Assembly (NCBI RefSeq): GCF_013403955.1
Contig: NZ_JABFDG010000007.1
Location: 124,001 to 188,000, forward strand
Direction: 5' to 3'
Origin: Winogradskyella vidalii
GTDB lineage: Bacteria; Bacteroidota; Bacteroidia; Flavobacteriales; Flavobacteriaceae
Length of the DNA stretch: 64,000 nt
Shown in pieces: positions 1 to 8,172 of this stretch (the stretch's first letter is position 1; each line of letters begins with the position of its first letter). The notes under the pieces are model-generated. The model had not been told where the DNA came from and ran no database searches. It was given only the letters and a program-made list of their open reading frames with translations. The position numbers were made by a program, and so were the translations under genes.

Positions 1-350
1 AAATTGAATCTTGGTAAATGTTTGGCGTCGTAAGGGTCTTTTGTGATTTCAGTGAGCCATTTTGCCATTTTTTCATTATCAAAAAGCTCTTTTTTAGATT
101 TTTTATCGGCATCAACAATATAATATTTAGAGCCTTCAGTGGTTTTGTATTGGTACCAAAATCGGTTGCCGTTTTTTAGCCAATGCGGTCTTACAGAAGT
201 AGAATGCACTAATTTTCCTAAATTAGTTGGCGAATATTTTGCAGCAGCTCTGTAATTAGGTGTTGGCGTTTGACTTTCTTTAGGATTGTTTTGTGCATTT
301 ATTAAACTAAAGGATAAGCTTAGTGCGAGTAGAACTAGTAATCTTTGCAT
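1..350 (-). CDS. S9-type peptidase, N-terminal fragment (cut by window edge)
   Basis: Only the first 116 codons are inside the window; the gene runs off the left edge. The ATG at 350 opens a clear signal peptide (residues 1-19, hydrophobic LLVLLALSLSFSLINA), so the protein is exported. The following segment, with the stretch VRPHWLKNGNRFWYQY at about residues 53-68, resembles the start of the beta-propeller domain of S9 (prolyl oligopeptidase/DPP-IV-like) peptidases of Bacteroidota. The catalytic Ser-Asp-His domain would lie outside the window, so activity cannot be judged. It is divergent from the App1-like gene at 608, with about 257 bp between them. The family assignment is by resemblance. 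Confidence 0.55.
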   Translation of the reverse strand, partial: MQRLLVLLALSLSFSLINAQNNPKESQTPTPNYRAAAKYSPTNLGKLVHSTSVRPHWLKNGNRFWYQYKTTEGSKYYIVDADKKSKKELFDNEKMAKWLTEITKDPYDAKHLPRFN

Positions 351-607
351 GCTTTGCGTGTTGGTTTAAGATGAGTATATTTCATGAGTTGACTAAAATA
401 CTTGGAATAATATAAAATTGGTAAATATTTAACATTAGCCTAACGAATTAAAAGTAGACCTTTTTCATCGCAATGATAATTGATGACTAAATTTTATTGA
501 ATAATTAGAAGAGTTCCTCATTAAAGAAACGGTTTGTTTAGATTTTTTAATTAAAATTTATATATGATTAAATTAAAAAGTATCTTACTTTTTTTAAAGA
601 AATATAA

Positions 608-1612
608 ATGTCTATTTTTAAAAAAGACCCTTTACAGATTATTGTTTTTTCTAGTTACGGAACTAATTCTCACTTCTATGCTAGAGGTAGGGCTTTAGAA
701 GATGAATCTATAAATTTAGAAGCCAATAATACTTGGCAGCTCATAGTTAATTCATGGAAACGATTTGCTACAGATGAAATTAAACACGTAGCGCTAGACC
801 TAAAATTACCCAACAATAAAATTTTAAAAGCTAAAACCGATTATAAAGGATATTTTAAAATAGAAGCTGACTTTGAAGACTTAAAAACATTAACTAATGC
901 TGAAGGTTGGTTATCCTATGAATTGTCGTTTAAAGACACGAATGTAAAGTACACCATTCAGAATAAAAATCGGTTTCCGGGTGAATTATTAATACCTTCA
1001 AGTCAGGCACAATTTGGTGTTGCAAGCGATATTGATGATACAATTTTACATACAGGTGTTGTTTCCTTATTAAAATGGCGATTAATTTATAATTCTATTT
1101 TTAAAAGTGCAATTAGTAGAATTCCGTTAGAAGGTTCTGTAGAATTATTTCACAAATTGCATCGCGGTGTTTCAGGAAATAATGCTAATCCTATTTTTTA
1201 TGTCAGTCATAGTCCATGGAATTTGTACCGTTATTTGGAACTTTTTTTAAAGCAAAATAAATTTCCTAAAGGCCCTATTTTATTAAGAAGTGTTAGTCAG
1301 GCTCTAAAGAAAAAACAGCAAGACGAAAAACCTCAGAAGCAAAATGAAATTATTAATTTACTAAAAACCTATCCTCACTTACCTTTTATTTTAATTGGTG
1401 ATAGTGGAGAGCATGATCCCGATATTTATATGGAGATTGCTGAAGCTTTTCCGAATCGGATTTTAGCGATTTACCTAAGAAGTGTAAAGCATAAGAAAAA
1501 AATGTTACGTGTAAGAGGTCTTGTTGAAAACTATAAAACCACACCATTGCTGTTAGTTGAAAATAGTCAACAAGCTATTGAGCATGCAAGAAAAAATGGC
1601 TTTATTGCTTAA
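608..1612 (+). CDS. App1-type phosphatase domain protein (DUF2183)
   Basis: The 334-residue protein carries the HAD-like signature DIDDTI at residues 141-146 (DxDxT nucleophile motif) and a C-terminal acidic motif LIGDSGEHDPDIY. Both are characteristic of the catalytic domain of App1-like Mg-dependent phosphatidate phosphatases. Residues 1-130 form the variable N-terminal domain usual in this family, with no signal peptide or membrane segment, so a cytoplasmic or membrane-peripheral enzyme is expected. In yeast App1 dephosphorylates phosphatidate; the substrate of bacterial members is not established. ATG 608 is the only good in-frame start. The gene stands alone, convergent with the membrane-protein gene ending at 1637. 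Confidence 0.8.
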   Translation: MSIFKKDPLQIIVFSSYGTNSHFYARGRALEDESINLEANNTWQLIVNSWKRFATDEIKHVALDLKLPNNKILKAKTDYKGYFKIEADFEDLKTLTNAEGWLSYELSFKDTNVKYTIQNKNRFPGELLIPSSQAQFGVASDIDDTILHTGVVSLLKWRLIYNSIFKSAISRIPLEGSVELFHKLHRGVSGNNANPIFYVSHSPWNLYRYLELFLKQNKFPKGPILLRSVSQALKKKQQDEKPQKQNEIINLLKTYPHLPFILIGDSGEHDPDIYMEIAEAFPNRILAIYLRSVKHKKKMLRVRGLVENYKTTPLLLVENSQQAIEHARKNGFIA

Positions 1613-1636
1613 GAACCTTATCGATTCTTGTTTTAT

Positions 1637-2059
1637 TTAACTGTTGAAGCCATACAGGATAAAGGTTAAAGATAATGTTAAACGTAAATAACAAAAGAGC
1701 ATATTGGTATTGCCCTTTAAAAATTTTATAAAGAGTAATAGCAACATAAAAATAAATCCAATAAGATGCCCAATTTCGGCATAAACCATTTCATTTCTAA
1801 CCTGTTGTAAGTCGCCGCGAGAAGCACTTCTTTTTAGTTTTAATTTTTGATTAAAAACTTTGAAGACACTGTTTTTAATTAGCCAACCAAATTTATCTAA
1901 TCCAAGTGCTTTAATTATAGCCGTATTTTTTATAAAGTTTAGGTTTTCTATTTTGTAATAAAACGATTTAGTTTTTATGGCATTATTAAGCAATAACCCA
2001 ACGGTCCAAGATATAAAAGTGATTGTAATCGTGTTAAGAAGATAAATGGAAGTGGTCAC
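1637..2059 (-). CDS. Small integral membrane protein, function not recognised
   Basis: A 140-residue protein with hydrophobic segments at about residues 5-25, 95-113 and 122-138, and a basic central part rich in Lys and Arg. The segment RNEMVYAEIGHLIGF just before the second membrane segment has a conserved look, with charged residues followed by His-Leu-Ile-Gly at the membrane edge. It is distantly reminiscent of the CrtO-like glycosyl-diaponeurosporenoate acyltransferase family, which has similar size and an Arg/Glu/His motif near a helix, but I would not assign that function from sequence alone. It ends 25 bp from the convergent App1 gene and begins 15 bp downstream of the deoxynucleoside kinase stop, so it may be the last gene of that transcript. 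Confidence 0.6.
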   Translation of the reverse strand: MTTSIYLLNTITITFISWTVGLLLNNAIKTKSFYYKIENLNFIKNTAIIKALGLDKFGWLIKNSVFKVFNQKLKLKRSASRGDLQQVRNEMVYAEIGHLIGFIFMLLLLFIKFLKGNTNMLFCYLRLTLSLTFILYGFNS

Positions 2060-2073
2060 CTAATCGCCTAGGT

Positions 2074-2688
2074 TTAAAATAAACCATTAACTTCAGCATC
2101 AATTCGGTTGATGATATTACCTAAATCTTCCGGATTATCAACAAAATCGAGATTATCAACATCAATGATGAGTAAATTACCTTTGTCGTATTTAGAAATC
2201 CAAGCTTCATAGCGTTCATTTAATCGGCTTAAATAATCGATGCTAATTGTATTTTCGTAATCACGACCTCTTTTGTGTATTTGAGAGACCAAATTAGGAA
2301 TAGAACTGCGTAGGTAAATTAATAGATCAGGCCCTTTTACAAAAGACTCCATCAATTCGAATAGCGATGAATAATTTTCAAAATCACGGTTAGTCATTAA
2401 ACCCATAGCATGTAAGTTGGGAGCGAAAATATGCGCATCTTCATAGATTGTTCTGTCTTGAATGATGTCTTTTCCGCTATCGTGAATTTGATTCACTTGG
2501 CGAAATCTGCTGTTTAAGAAATAGACTTGTAAATTAAAACTCCAACGTGCCATCTGATTATAAAAATCATCTAAATAAGGATTGTCAACCACGTCTTCTA
2601 ACTGCGCTTCCCATTTAAAGTGTTTGGCGAGTAATTTGGTGAGTGTCGTTTTTCCGGCTCCTATATTTCCAGCAACAGCAACATGCAT
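2074..2688 (-). CDS. Deoxynucleoside kinase
   Basis: The 204-residue enzyme has the P-loop GNIGAGKT at residues 7-14, the DRT catalytic/base-recognition motif at 78-80 (QDRTIYEDAHIF) and an Arg-rich LID near residues 139-142 (KRGRDYE). This is the order and length of the dNK/dGK-dAK family, which phosphorylates deoxynucleosides at the 5' hydroxyl with ATP in the salvage pathway. The cytoplasmic enzyme starts at the ATG immediately before HVAVAGNIGAGKT. It lies 3 bp downstream of the stop of the secreted-protein gene at 2692, so the two are probably cotranscribed. Sugar or base specificity cannot be read from the motifs alone. Confidence 0.88.
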   Translation of the reverse strand: MHVAVAGNIGAGKTTLTKLLAKHFKWEAQLEDVVDNPYLDDFYNQMARWSFNLQVYFLNSRFRQVNQIHDSGKDIIQDRTIYEDAHIFAPNLHAMGLMTNRDFENYSSLFELMESFVKGPDLLIYLRSSIPNLVSQIHKRGRDYENTISIDYLSRLNERYEAWISKYDKGNLLIIDVDNLDFVDNPEDLGNIINRIDAEVNGLF

Positions 2689-2691
2689 AGT

Positions 2692-3486
2692 CTATTCTAT
2701 TTTTAATTGGTAATGACGTAGTAAATTCAAGTCGTAAATATACACCGTTTCGTTGGTTACCAAAAACTGTTTTATTAACATTTTAGGATGGGTGATAGGT
2801 TGAATTTTAGTTTTGCTTTTTTCTAAAATATATAGGGATTCATTTTGCTTTAAAATTAAATGTGCTTTGTTAAAGGCTAAGCTATCAAAGCCAGAGTTTT
2901 GAATTTTATGAATTAAGCTACCAAAATAATTATAGACATAAAGATAATTTTTGGTCAGTAAATAACAATAGTTGTAGTCACTTTTTAAATCGAGCACTTC
3001 TGATTGAACAGGAACGGTCTTTAGTTTTGTTTTATGAGTTTTATAATCATACAATTCTAGATATTGAAAATCCTCATTAAATAACCAAAGTGTATTATCG
3101 TAACCCGCGGAAACAAATGACACATTCTTGTAAGGTTGTGTGACGTTAAAATCAATTTTTGAAATTTCAGCTAAGCGATTATCTAAAACTACAACAGTAT
3201 TAAAATCTTTATAAAACAAGTTTATTTTTAAAGGATTAAAGGTGTTCGCTGAGGTGATATCTCCAAGTTGGAAATTGGCATAAGAAATAACGGTGTCTTT
3301 GGTTTTTTTATGAAATGAATTGTTTTCAGTGGTATAATAAAGTGTGCCGAAGGTATCAATTCCGAAAACGGTTTTAGCTTCAATTTTGGTTGAATCTTTT
3401 AAGATTGCTGTGACTTGTTTTTTAGTTTCCTGTTGTGAAAAGCTGAGAAATCCAAAGAGAAGAAATAAATAAATTAGCTTTTGCAT
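2692..3486 (-). CDS. Exported protein of unknown function, probable beta-propeller
   Basis: A longer in-frame start exists at 3540, but the ATG at 3486 begins a good signal peptide (MQKLIYLFLLFGFLSFS followed by QQ), so I choose it; this gives 264 residues. After the signal peptide the protein is made of short beta-rich units containing phrases such as SVSAGYDNTLWLFNEDFQYLELYD, here shortened to DNTLWLFNEDFQYLELYD, and YCYLLTKNYLYVYNYFG. This looks like propeller blades with repeated aromatic strands. No catalytic motif is visible. Its position next to a deoxynucleoside kinase and downstream of a response regulator says little about its role. Confidence 0.6.
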   Translation of the reverse strand: MQKLIYLFLLFGFLSFSQQETKKQVTAILKDSTKIEAKTVFGIDTFGTLYYTTENNSFHKKTKDTVISYANFQLGDITSANTFNPLKINLFYKDFNTVVVLDNRLAEISKIDFNVTQPYKNVSFVSAGYDNTLWLFNEDFQYLELYDYKTHKTKLKTVPVQSEVLDLKSDYNYCYLLTKNYLYVYNYFGSLIHKIQNSGFDSLAFNKAHLILKQNESLYILEKSKTKIQPITHPKMLIKQFLVTNETVYIYDLNLLRHYQLKIE

Positions 3487-3539
3487 GATTTTTGGCGAAT
3501 AGGATTGAAAAGTACGAAAATTGTGTAACATGCTGTACA

Positions 3540-3571
3540 AGACCTGTTAGGTTTTTAAACCCTGACAGGTC
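3540..3571. repeat. Palindromic intergenic element (AGACCTGT...ACAGGTCT)
   Basis: The arms AGACCTGTTAGG (from 3540) and CCTGACAGGTCT (to 3571) pair over 12 positions with one G-U pair, around a short T-rich/A-rich loop. There is no T-tract on either side, so it is not a typical intrinsic terminator. From memory, near-identical ACCTGTCAGG palindromes are scattered through intergenic DNA of many Flavobacteria; I could not check that here. It lies between the response-regulator stop and the next gene on the same strand. Confidence 0.6.
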
Positions 3572-3580
3572 TAGGCTGAT

Positions 3581-4264
3581 TTAATCCGTTAGCTTATACC
3601 CAAAACCACGCACATTAATGATTTGAATACTGTCATCTTGTTTTAATTTTTTACGGAGTTTGGTAATAAAAACATCCATGCTTCGGGCGGAGAAAAAATC
3701 GTCTGTTCCCCAAAGTTTATTTAATATTAATGTGCGTTCTAAAACTTTATTTTTGTTTTTAATTAAATGGAATAATAAATGAGCTTCGCGGTGGGTAAGT
3801 TGAACCGAAACGTCATCTTTAAACATCAATTGTTGCTTGGGGAAATCAAAAGTATAAGCACCAATTGTTATTCGTTTGGAGGTTTTCTGAATTTTTGTTC
3901 TGCCTATCAGGTTATGCACTCTTACAATGAGTTCTTCGATACTAAAAGGCTTTTTAAGGTAATCGTTTCCGCCAATAGAAAAGCCTTCAACCACATCGGC
4001 AGTTTGCGATTTTGCAGTTAAGAATATAATAGGAATGGCATCATCAACAGCTCTAATTTCCTTAGCCAAAGTAAAGCCGTCTTTTTTTGGCATCATAACA
4101 TCGAGAACTAATATTTCAGGTGTTTCGGTATGGTATTTTTCAAAAGCTTTTTCACCATTTTCGCAAAGAATAACGTCAAAATTACGAGTTTCAAGACTTT
4201 CTTTAATTATTTGTCCTAAAGCCGCTTCATCTTCCGCTAGCAACAATTTAATTTTATCAGTCAT
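3581..4264 (-). CDS. OmpR/PhoB-family response regulator
   Basis: The 227-residue protein has a complete receiver domain: acidic pocket E11-D12, phospho-acceptor D55 in ILVLDVMMP, T83 and K105 (LKKP). This is followed by a C-terminal winged helix (about 130-225) ending in INVRGFGYKL, typical of OmpR/PhoB DNA-binding domains. It is a cytoplasmic transcription factor switched by phosphorylation. It overlaps the histidine kinase gene (4257) by 8 bp, so the pair is translationally coupled. The pair resembles Bacteroides RprXY-type systems, but that name is not proven here. OmpR-type regulators bind direct repeats spaced 10-11 bp; such repeats occur at 5836-5861 and 7131-7147. Confidence 0.93.
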   Translation of the reverse strand: MTDKIKLLLAEDEAALGQIIKESLETRNFDVILCENGEKAFEKYHTETPEILVLDVMMPKKDGFTLAKEIRAVDDAIPIIFLTAKSQTADVVEGFSIGGNDYLKKPFSIEELIVRVHNLIGRTKIQKTSKRITIGAYTFDFPKQQLMFKDDVSVQLTHREAHLLFHLIKNKNKVLERTLILNKLWGTDDFFSARSMDVFITKLRKKLKQDDSIQIINVRGFGYKLTD

Positions 4265-5795
4265 CTAGGAGGGTGATTTTAAAGGTGGTTAAGTTTTTAT
4301 TCAAATCTAGTGCAATTGAACCCTTGTGCTTTTCAATAATGGTTTTAGTATAGTATAAGCCAATTCCGAAACCTTTTATATTGTGTGTGTTTCCTTTAGG
4401 AACGCGATAAAATTTATCGAATATTTGTGTTTTATGGGCTTTGGTTAAGGTGTTTCCGGTGTCTGAAATTAGAATTTCTAAATGGTTAGTCTTCGACAAT
4501 AATTCAATTGAAATCTTATCACCTCCATATTTTACAGCATTATCTAAAATGTTATTCAGTGCGTTTTCAATATGAAATTTATCGGCATTTATAGTTGCGT
4601 TTTTAGGCTTAATGTTAGTAGTGAACGTTCTGTTAGGAAACTGCATTTTGTAACTGTTTATTAACGATTGAAGCAGCTCCACAATATCAAAATGTTCTTT
4701 GTTTAATTCTAAATTTTCACTATCTAATGTGGCGGTTTCTAGAAGCTTTTCAACCATCGTATTTAGTTTTCCTAATTGCTCGGAAGACATACTTAAATAT
4801 TTCTTAGTTTTAGCTTTGTCATCAATAGCATTAAAATTATTGATGCTTTCTAGAGCAGCACTTATGGTGGCAATTGGTGTTTTAAACTCGTGCGTAATGT
4901 TACTGATGAGGTCGTTTTTAACTTCAGCTAGTTGTTTTTGATGCTTTATAATTTTTAAGAGGTAGAACAGGCAACTAATTACAGCTATGACTAAAAGTGC
5001 TGAGATTAGTATTCCTCCTAGAATTCGGAATAAAATAACTTTTGTTGTATTGGTAAATAGAATGGTTAAAAAAGTGCCTTTTGGAAGGAATCTAGATTTT
5101 GTGTCAGTTTGAAGGTAATCATCAGACATGTGATTAGAATCAAACACTGGAAAGGACCCGTTTGCTGCAAAATAATCAATGTCACGTTCTATGTCTTTAT
5201 AATCTAAATAAAAATCGACATCAATATTTTTACGTTCTAATTCTTTTGAAACAAGGGTTTCAACGGCTTTAATATCAAGGGTGTCATTGTTTATGGAAAT
5301 CATGACTTTAGAGGTTAAAAATTCGGCGTTTTTAAAATTAACATCTTTATTTTCATCTTTTAGACTGTCTATTTTTAATTTAAAGTCATCTATTGATAAA
5401 GAGTTTTGCTTTTTATCCTTCTGTTTAAACATGGAATCAGCCTCCATGCCTCTAAGTATGGTTATACCTTTAATACTATTGACATCTAAAGAATCAAGAT
5501 TTTTGAATTCTTTATTAGTTTCGTTTATGTTTTTTAAGAAATTTTCCAGTTGGCCACCTTCTTCAAAAGCATTCTTCTGCTCATCACCTTCAAGAAACAC
5601 ACCTATTGTGGTCCGTTCTGCCAAAGCGGTATAATAATCATCAACCGCTTTATCTAAACTAATTTGTACGTCGTTGATGAGCTGTTGTTTGTTGGTTTGG
5701 TAATTTTTATAATTCCAATAGACTTGTATCACAATCGTGGCCATAATTACAACAACAATGGTGTATAAAATCCATCTGTACCTTCTATCATTCAT
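4257..5795 (-). CDS. Membrane sensor histidine kinase
   Basis: The 512-residue kinase has a first membrane helix at about residues 8-26, a periplasmic sensor of roughly 220 residues, a second helix at about 255-280, an H-box SNITHEFKTP with phospho-acceptor H302, an N-box near NALNNILDNAVKYGG, and a G-box containing GIGLYYTK. It is therefore a complete HATPase/HisKA sensor that autophosphorylates and passes phosphate to the coupled regulator at 3581. The periplasmic part is rich in Asp, Lys and Asn with no domain I can name, so the signal is unknown. It is transcribed divergently from the secreted-protein gene at 5921 across a region holding three GTTAAC repeats. Confidence 0.92.
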   Translation of the reverse strand: MNDRRYRWILYTIVVVIMATIVIQVYWNYKNYQTNKQQLINDVQISLDKAVDDYYTALAERTTIGVFLEGDEQKNAFEEGGQLENFLKNINETNKEFKNLDSLDVNSIKGITILRGMEADSMFKQKDKKQNSLSIDDFKLKIDSLKDENKDVNFKNAEFLTSKVMISINNDTLDIKAVETLVSKELERKNIDVDFYLDYKDIERDIDYFAANGSFPVFDSNHMSDDYLQTDTKSRFLPKGTFLTILFTNTTKVILFRILGGILISALLVIAVISCLFYLLKIIKHQKQLAEVKNDLISNITHEFKTPIATISAALESINNFNAIDDKAKTKKYLSMSSEQLGKLNTMVEKLLETATLDSENLELNKEHFDIVELLQSLINSYKMQFPNRTFTTNIKPKNATINADKFHIENALNNILDNAVKYGGDKISIELLSKTNHLEILISDTGNTLTKAHKTQIFDKFYRVPKGNTHNIKGFGIGLYYTKTIIEKHKGSIALDLNKNLTTFKITLLDD

Positions 5796-5835
5796 AGTTC
5801 AAATGTATAAAGTAATTACTTAGTATAACTTATCG

Positions 5836-5861
5836 GTTAACACTCGTTAACACAAGTTAAC
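5836..5861 (+). promoter_or_regulatory. Triple GTTAAC direct repeat, likely regulator binding site
   Basis: GTTAAC occurs at 5836, 5846 and 5856, exactly 10 bp apart and in the same orientation. That spacing suits adjacent monomers of an OmpR-type regulator on one DNA face. The array lies in the intergenic region between the kinase gene (start 5795) and 5921, about 27 bp before a -7-like CACCTTTG at 5884-5891. The stretch TTAACACAAGTTAAC recurs with one extra T at 7131-7146. Confidence 0.6.
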
Positions 5862-5920
5862 CTAAAAGATGACTTTGTGTGGCCACCTTTGTAGGGTAAT
5901 AATCAAAAAAACTTATCATA

Positions 5921-6283
5921 ATGAAAAATGTATTTACATGTTTAGTGTTATTAATTTTTACCGTTGGGTTTAGTCAATCTAAAATTGAAAACAAACAAAT
6001 TAAAGTTGACAGCATTGGTATTGAGGTGACTGTTGATTCCGTTAAAGATCTCGAATCTATTTTTACCGAAACTGATTTAACAACGTTATTTAACACGTTA
6101 GGTGATAACGAAGCGTTGCGTTTTACCTTGCATTGTAGTTTCTCAGAAATTAAAGACAATCTTAAGGGATCCATGACTTATTCTGTAGTAGGAAACTCAA
6201 ATGAGAAAGAAAAATTTATAGGGAACATTAAAAAAATGAAGTCTACAGCATTGAAATTTTATAATTTAAAAAACAGTAAATAA
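5921..6283 (+). CDS. Small exported protein of unknown function
   Basis: A 120-residue protein with a signal peptide (about residues 1-18, KNVFTCLVLLIFTVGFSQ) and a short soluble domain with phrases DLESIFTETDLTTLFNTLG and EALRFTLHCSFSE. I recognise no family. It is the first gene after the GTTAAC repeats, and its stop codon overlaps the start of the GLPGLI gene by one base (TAATG), so the two are cotranscribed and probably translationally coupled. This suggests a shared periplasmic role with the GLPGLI protein under control of the neighbouring two-component system. Confidence 0.7.
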   Translation: MKNVFTCLVLLIFTVGFSQSKIENKQIKVDSIGIEVTVDSVKDLESIFTETDLTTLFNTLGDNEALRFTLHCSFSEIKDNLKGSMTYSVVGNSNEKEKFIGNIKKMKSTALKFYNLKNSK

Positions 6284-7125
6284 TGATAATCATTACTAGA
6301 ATTTTAGTCTTTATATTATTAGGGTTAGTCTCGTTAGTTAAAGCCCAAGAATTTCAAGGCGTAGCGACATATAAAACACATCGCGCTTTTGATATTAAAA
6401 TGGATAGCACCAAAATGAATGATGCTATGCAGAAGCAAATGATGGAAATGATGAAAAAGCAGTTTCAAAAAACATACCTATTAACGTTTGATAAACATTT
6501 GTCTTTGTACCAACAAGAAGCTGAATTAGGAAAACCACAAGTCGGTGGTGGCATTCAGATGTCTTTAGGTAATAGTGGTTCGGATATATTCTACAAAAAT
6601 ATAAAAGAGAAAAACTATATAGATCACAAGGAAACCATGGGGAAAAAATTCTTAATTAAAGATTCTATTGTTGAGATTGAGTGGCAATTAGAATCCGATA
6701 CTAAACATATTGGGGAATACCTTTGTTTTAAAGCAACGTATACCAAAGAGATACCAAAAGAAAAATATAGTTTTAGTAATGTTAAAGAGGATAAGGAAAA
6801 AAGCGAAGTTGATGAAGCTATAGAAGTAAGAACCGTTACAGCATGGTATACGCCACAAATACCGGTAAGCAATGGCCCTGCTAAATATCAAGGTTTGCCT
6901 GGTCTAATACTAGAAATTCATGACGGTGATTTAACTATAATTTGTAGTAAAATAGTAATTAACCCAGACGATAAAATCACGATTGAACAACCTGATAAAG
7001 GAAAAGAAGTGACCCAGTCTGAATACGATATTATTATGGATAAGAAAATGAAAGAAATGTTGGAGCGCTATGCACCACGTAGCGGGGCTAATGATGGTGC
7101 AATTCATATTTCAATTGGTGGTTAA
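6283..7125 (+). CDS. GLPGLI family exported protein (first copy)
   Basis: The 280-residue protein has a signal peptide (about 1-21) and the family-defining motif at YQGLPGLILEI (about residues 203-213), preceded by TAWYTPQIPVSNGP. GLPGLI (PF09697-type) proteins are exported proteins of Bacteroidota with no established biochemical function. They often sit beside TonB-type barrels, as here. A methionine-rich stretch MNDAMQKQMMEMMKKQ lies near residues 45-60, and another Met-rich segment near 247-260 (IIMDKKMKEML). It begins on the last base of the preceding stop codon, so the two genes form one operon. A second paralogue follows at 7237. Confidence 0.9.
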   Translation: MIIITRILVFILLGLVSLVKAQEFQGVATYKTHRAFDIKMDSTKMNDAMQKQMMEMMKKQFQKTYLLTFDKHLSLYQQEAELGKPQVGGGIQMSLGNSGSDIFYKNIKEKNYIDHKETMGKKFLIKDSIVEIEWQLESDTKHIGEYLCFKATYTKEIPKEKYSFSNVKEDKEKSEVDEAIEVRTVTAWYTPQIPVSNGPAKYQGLPGLILEIHDGDLTIICSKIVINPDDKITIEQPDKGKEVTQSEYDIIMDKKMKEMLERYAPRSGANDGAIHISIGG

Positions 7126-7130
7126 TTTTC

Positions 7131-7147
7131 TTAACACAAGTTTAACA
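7131..7147 (+). promoter_or_regulatory. Second TTAACA direct-repeat site upstream of GLPGLI copy 2
   Basis: TTAACA at 7131 and again at 7142 (11-bp spacing) read TTAACACAAGTTTAACA, matching the right-hand part of the site at 5847-5861. From the first T to the -7-like TCTGTAG (7171) is 40 bp, against 41 bp to TTTGTAG at the first promoter. The shared architecture suggests that the same regulator drives both units. Confidence 0.55.
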
Positions 7148-7236
7148 AAACGTCATATAACTTTTCTTCATCTGTAGAGTCTAATGGTCATAAGATTAAC
7201 CGATAATGGTTGCTATTTTTAACTAGAAACTTAAAG

Positions 7237-8100
7237 ATGAATAAATTACCAATTAAAATTGTGTTGTTGTTTACCGTGCTTTTTACCAGTACGCACTTGT
7301 TTGCACAAGACGACTTTCAGGGAAAAGCCTATTACATGTCTAAGACCACTATGGATTTAGATCAGTTTGGAGGACAAGACATGAGTGCAGAACGTAAAAA
7401 ACAAATTCAAGAACGTATGAAGAGTTTTTTAGAAAAGGAATATACCTTAACATTCACTAAATCTGAATCTATTTATAAAGAAGAAGAAAAACTTGAAGCG
7501 CCAGGCAGTGGTGGAAGAAGAGGTTTTGGAGGAAGCATGGCTGCTGGACCAAAATATAAAAATATACAAACCAAAGAATTGCTTCAAGATCAAGAGTTTT
7601 TTGGTAAACAATTTTTAGTGAAAGACGAATTAAAATCGATAACATGGCAAATGGGTAAGGAAACCAAACAAATTGGGCAATACATGGCTTTTAAAGCCAC
7701 AGCAACTGTTGAGCCTAGTGGATTTGATTTTCAAAGTTTTAGAGGCCCAAGAGGTAGAGACAATAATGAAAAAGAAAATGATTCTACAGATTCCAAAGAA
7801 GCTGCACCAAAAACAATAGAAGTTGTAGCTTGGTATACACCTCAAATACCCGTTAACCAAGGTCCTGATGATTATTGGGGCTTGCCAGGTTTAATTTTAG
7901 AAGTCAATGCCGATCGTACAACTATTCTTTGTACAAAAATTGTATTAAATCCGGCAGAAAAAGAAACTATTGAAAAGCCTAAAAAAGGAGAAGAAGTCAC
8001 CCAAGAAGAATACATTGAAATTACTACCAAAAAAATGGAAGAAATGCGCGAAATGTATGGTGGTCGTGGTGGACGAGGCGGTAGAAGAGGTCGAAATTAA
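7237..8100 (+). CDS. GLPGLI family exported protein (second copy)
   Basis: A start at 7210 is possible, but ATG 7237 gives a normal signal peptide (MNKLPIKIVLLFTVLFTSTHLFAQ, residues 1-24; here split as MNKLPIKIVLLFTVLF plus TSTHLFAQ). The mature protein matches the first copy: AWYTPQIPVNQGPDDYW followed by GLPGLILEV. A Met/charged region near the N-terminus (MSAERKKQIQERMK) parallels the first copy. The C-terminus is unusual: it ends in a Gly-Arg tail GGRGGRGGRRGRN, and another Gly-Arg stretch (GSGGRRGFGG) occurs near residue 90. It has its own promoter region with the TTAACA repeats and precedes the barrel gene by 72 bp. Confidence 0.9.
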   Translation: MNKLPIKIVLLFTVLFTSTHLFAQDDFQGKAYYMSKTTMDLDQFGGQDMSAERKKQIQERMKSFLEKEYTLTFTKSESIYKEEEKLEAPGSGGRRGFGGSMAAGPKYKNIQTKELLQDQEFFGKQFLVKDELKSITWQMGKETKQIGQYMAFKATATVEPSGFDFQSFRGPRGRDNNEKENDSTDSKEAAPKTIEVVAWYTPQIPVNQGPDDYWGLPGLILEVNADRTTILCTKIVLNPAEKETIEKPKKGEEVTQEEYIEITTKKMEEMREMYGGRGGRGGRRGRN

Positions 8101-8172
8101 ACCGTAATTCTAAAATCCTTAAAGGACATTTCAATAAAAAAAGCATTTAACAGATTACCATAATCAAATTAT

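Noticed and set aside
564..695. 43-codon ORF overlapping the App1 start
   Set aside because: It lies in a different frame inside the beginning of a well-supported gene and has low-complexity Leu/Phe/Lys content.
5836..5861. Tandem GTTAAC repeats as a CRISPR-like array
   Set aside because: Only three 10-bp units, with no spacers and no cas genes; they fit a regulator site.
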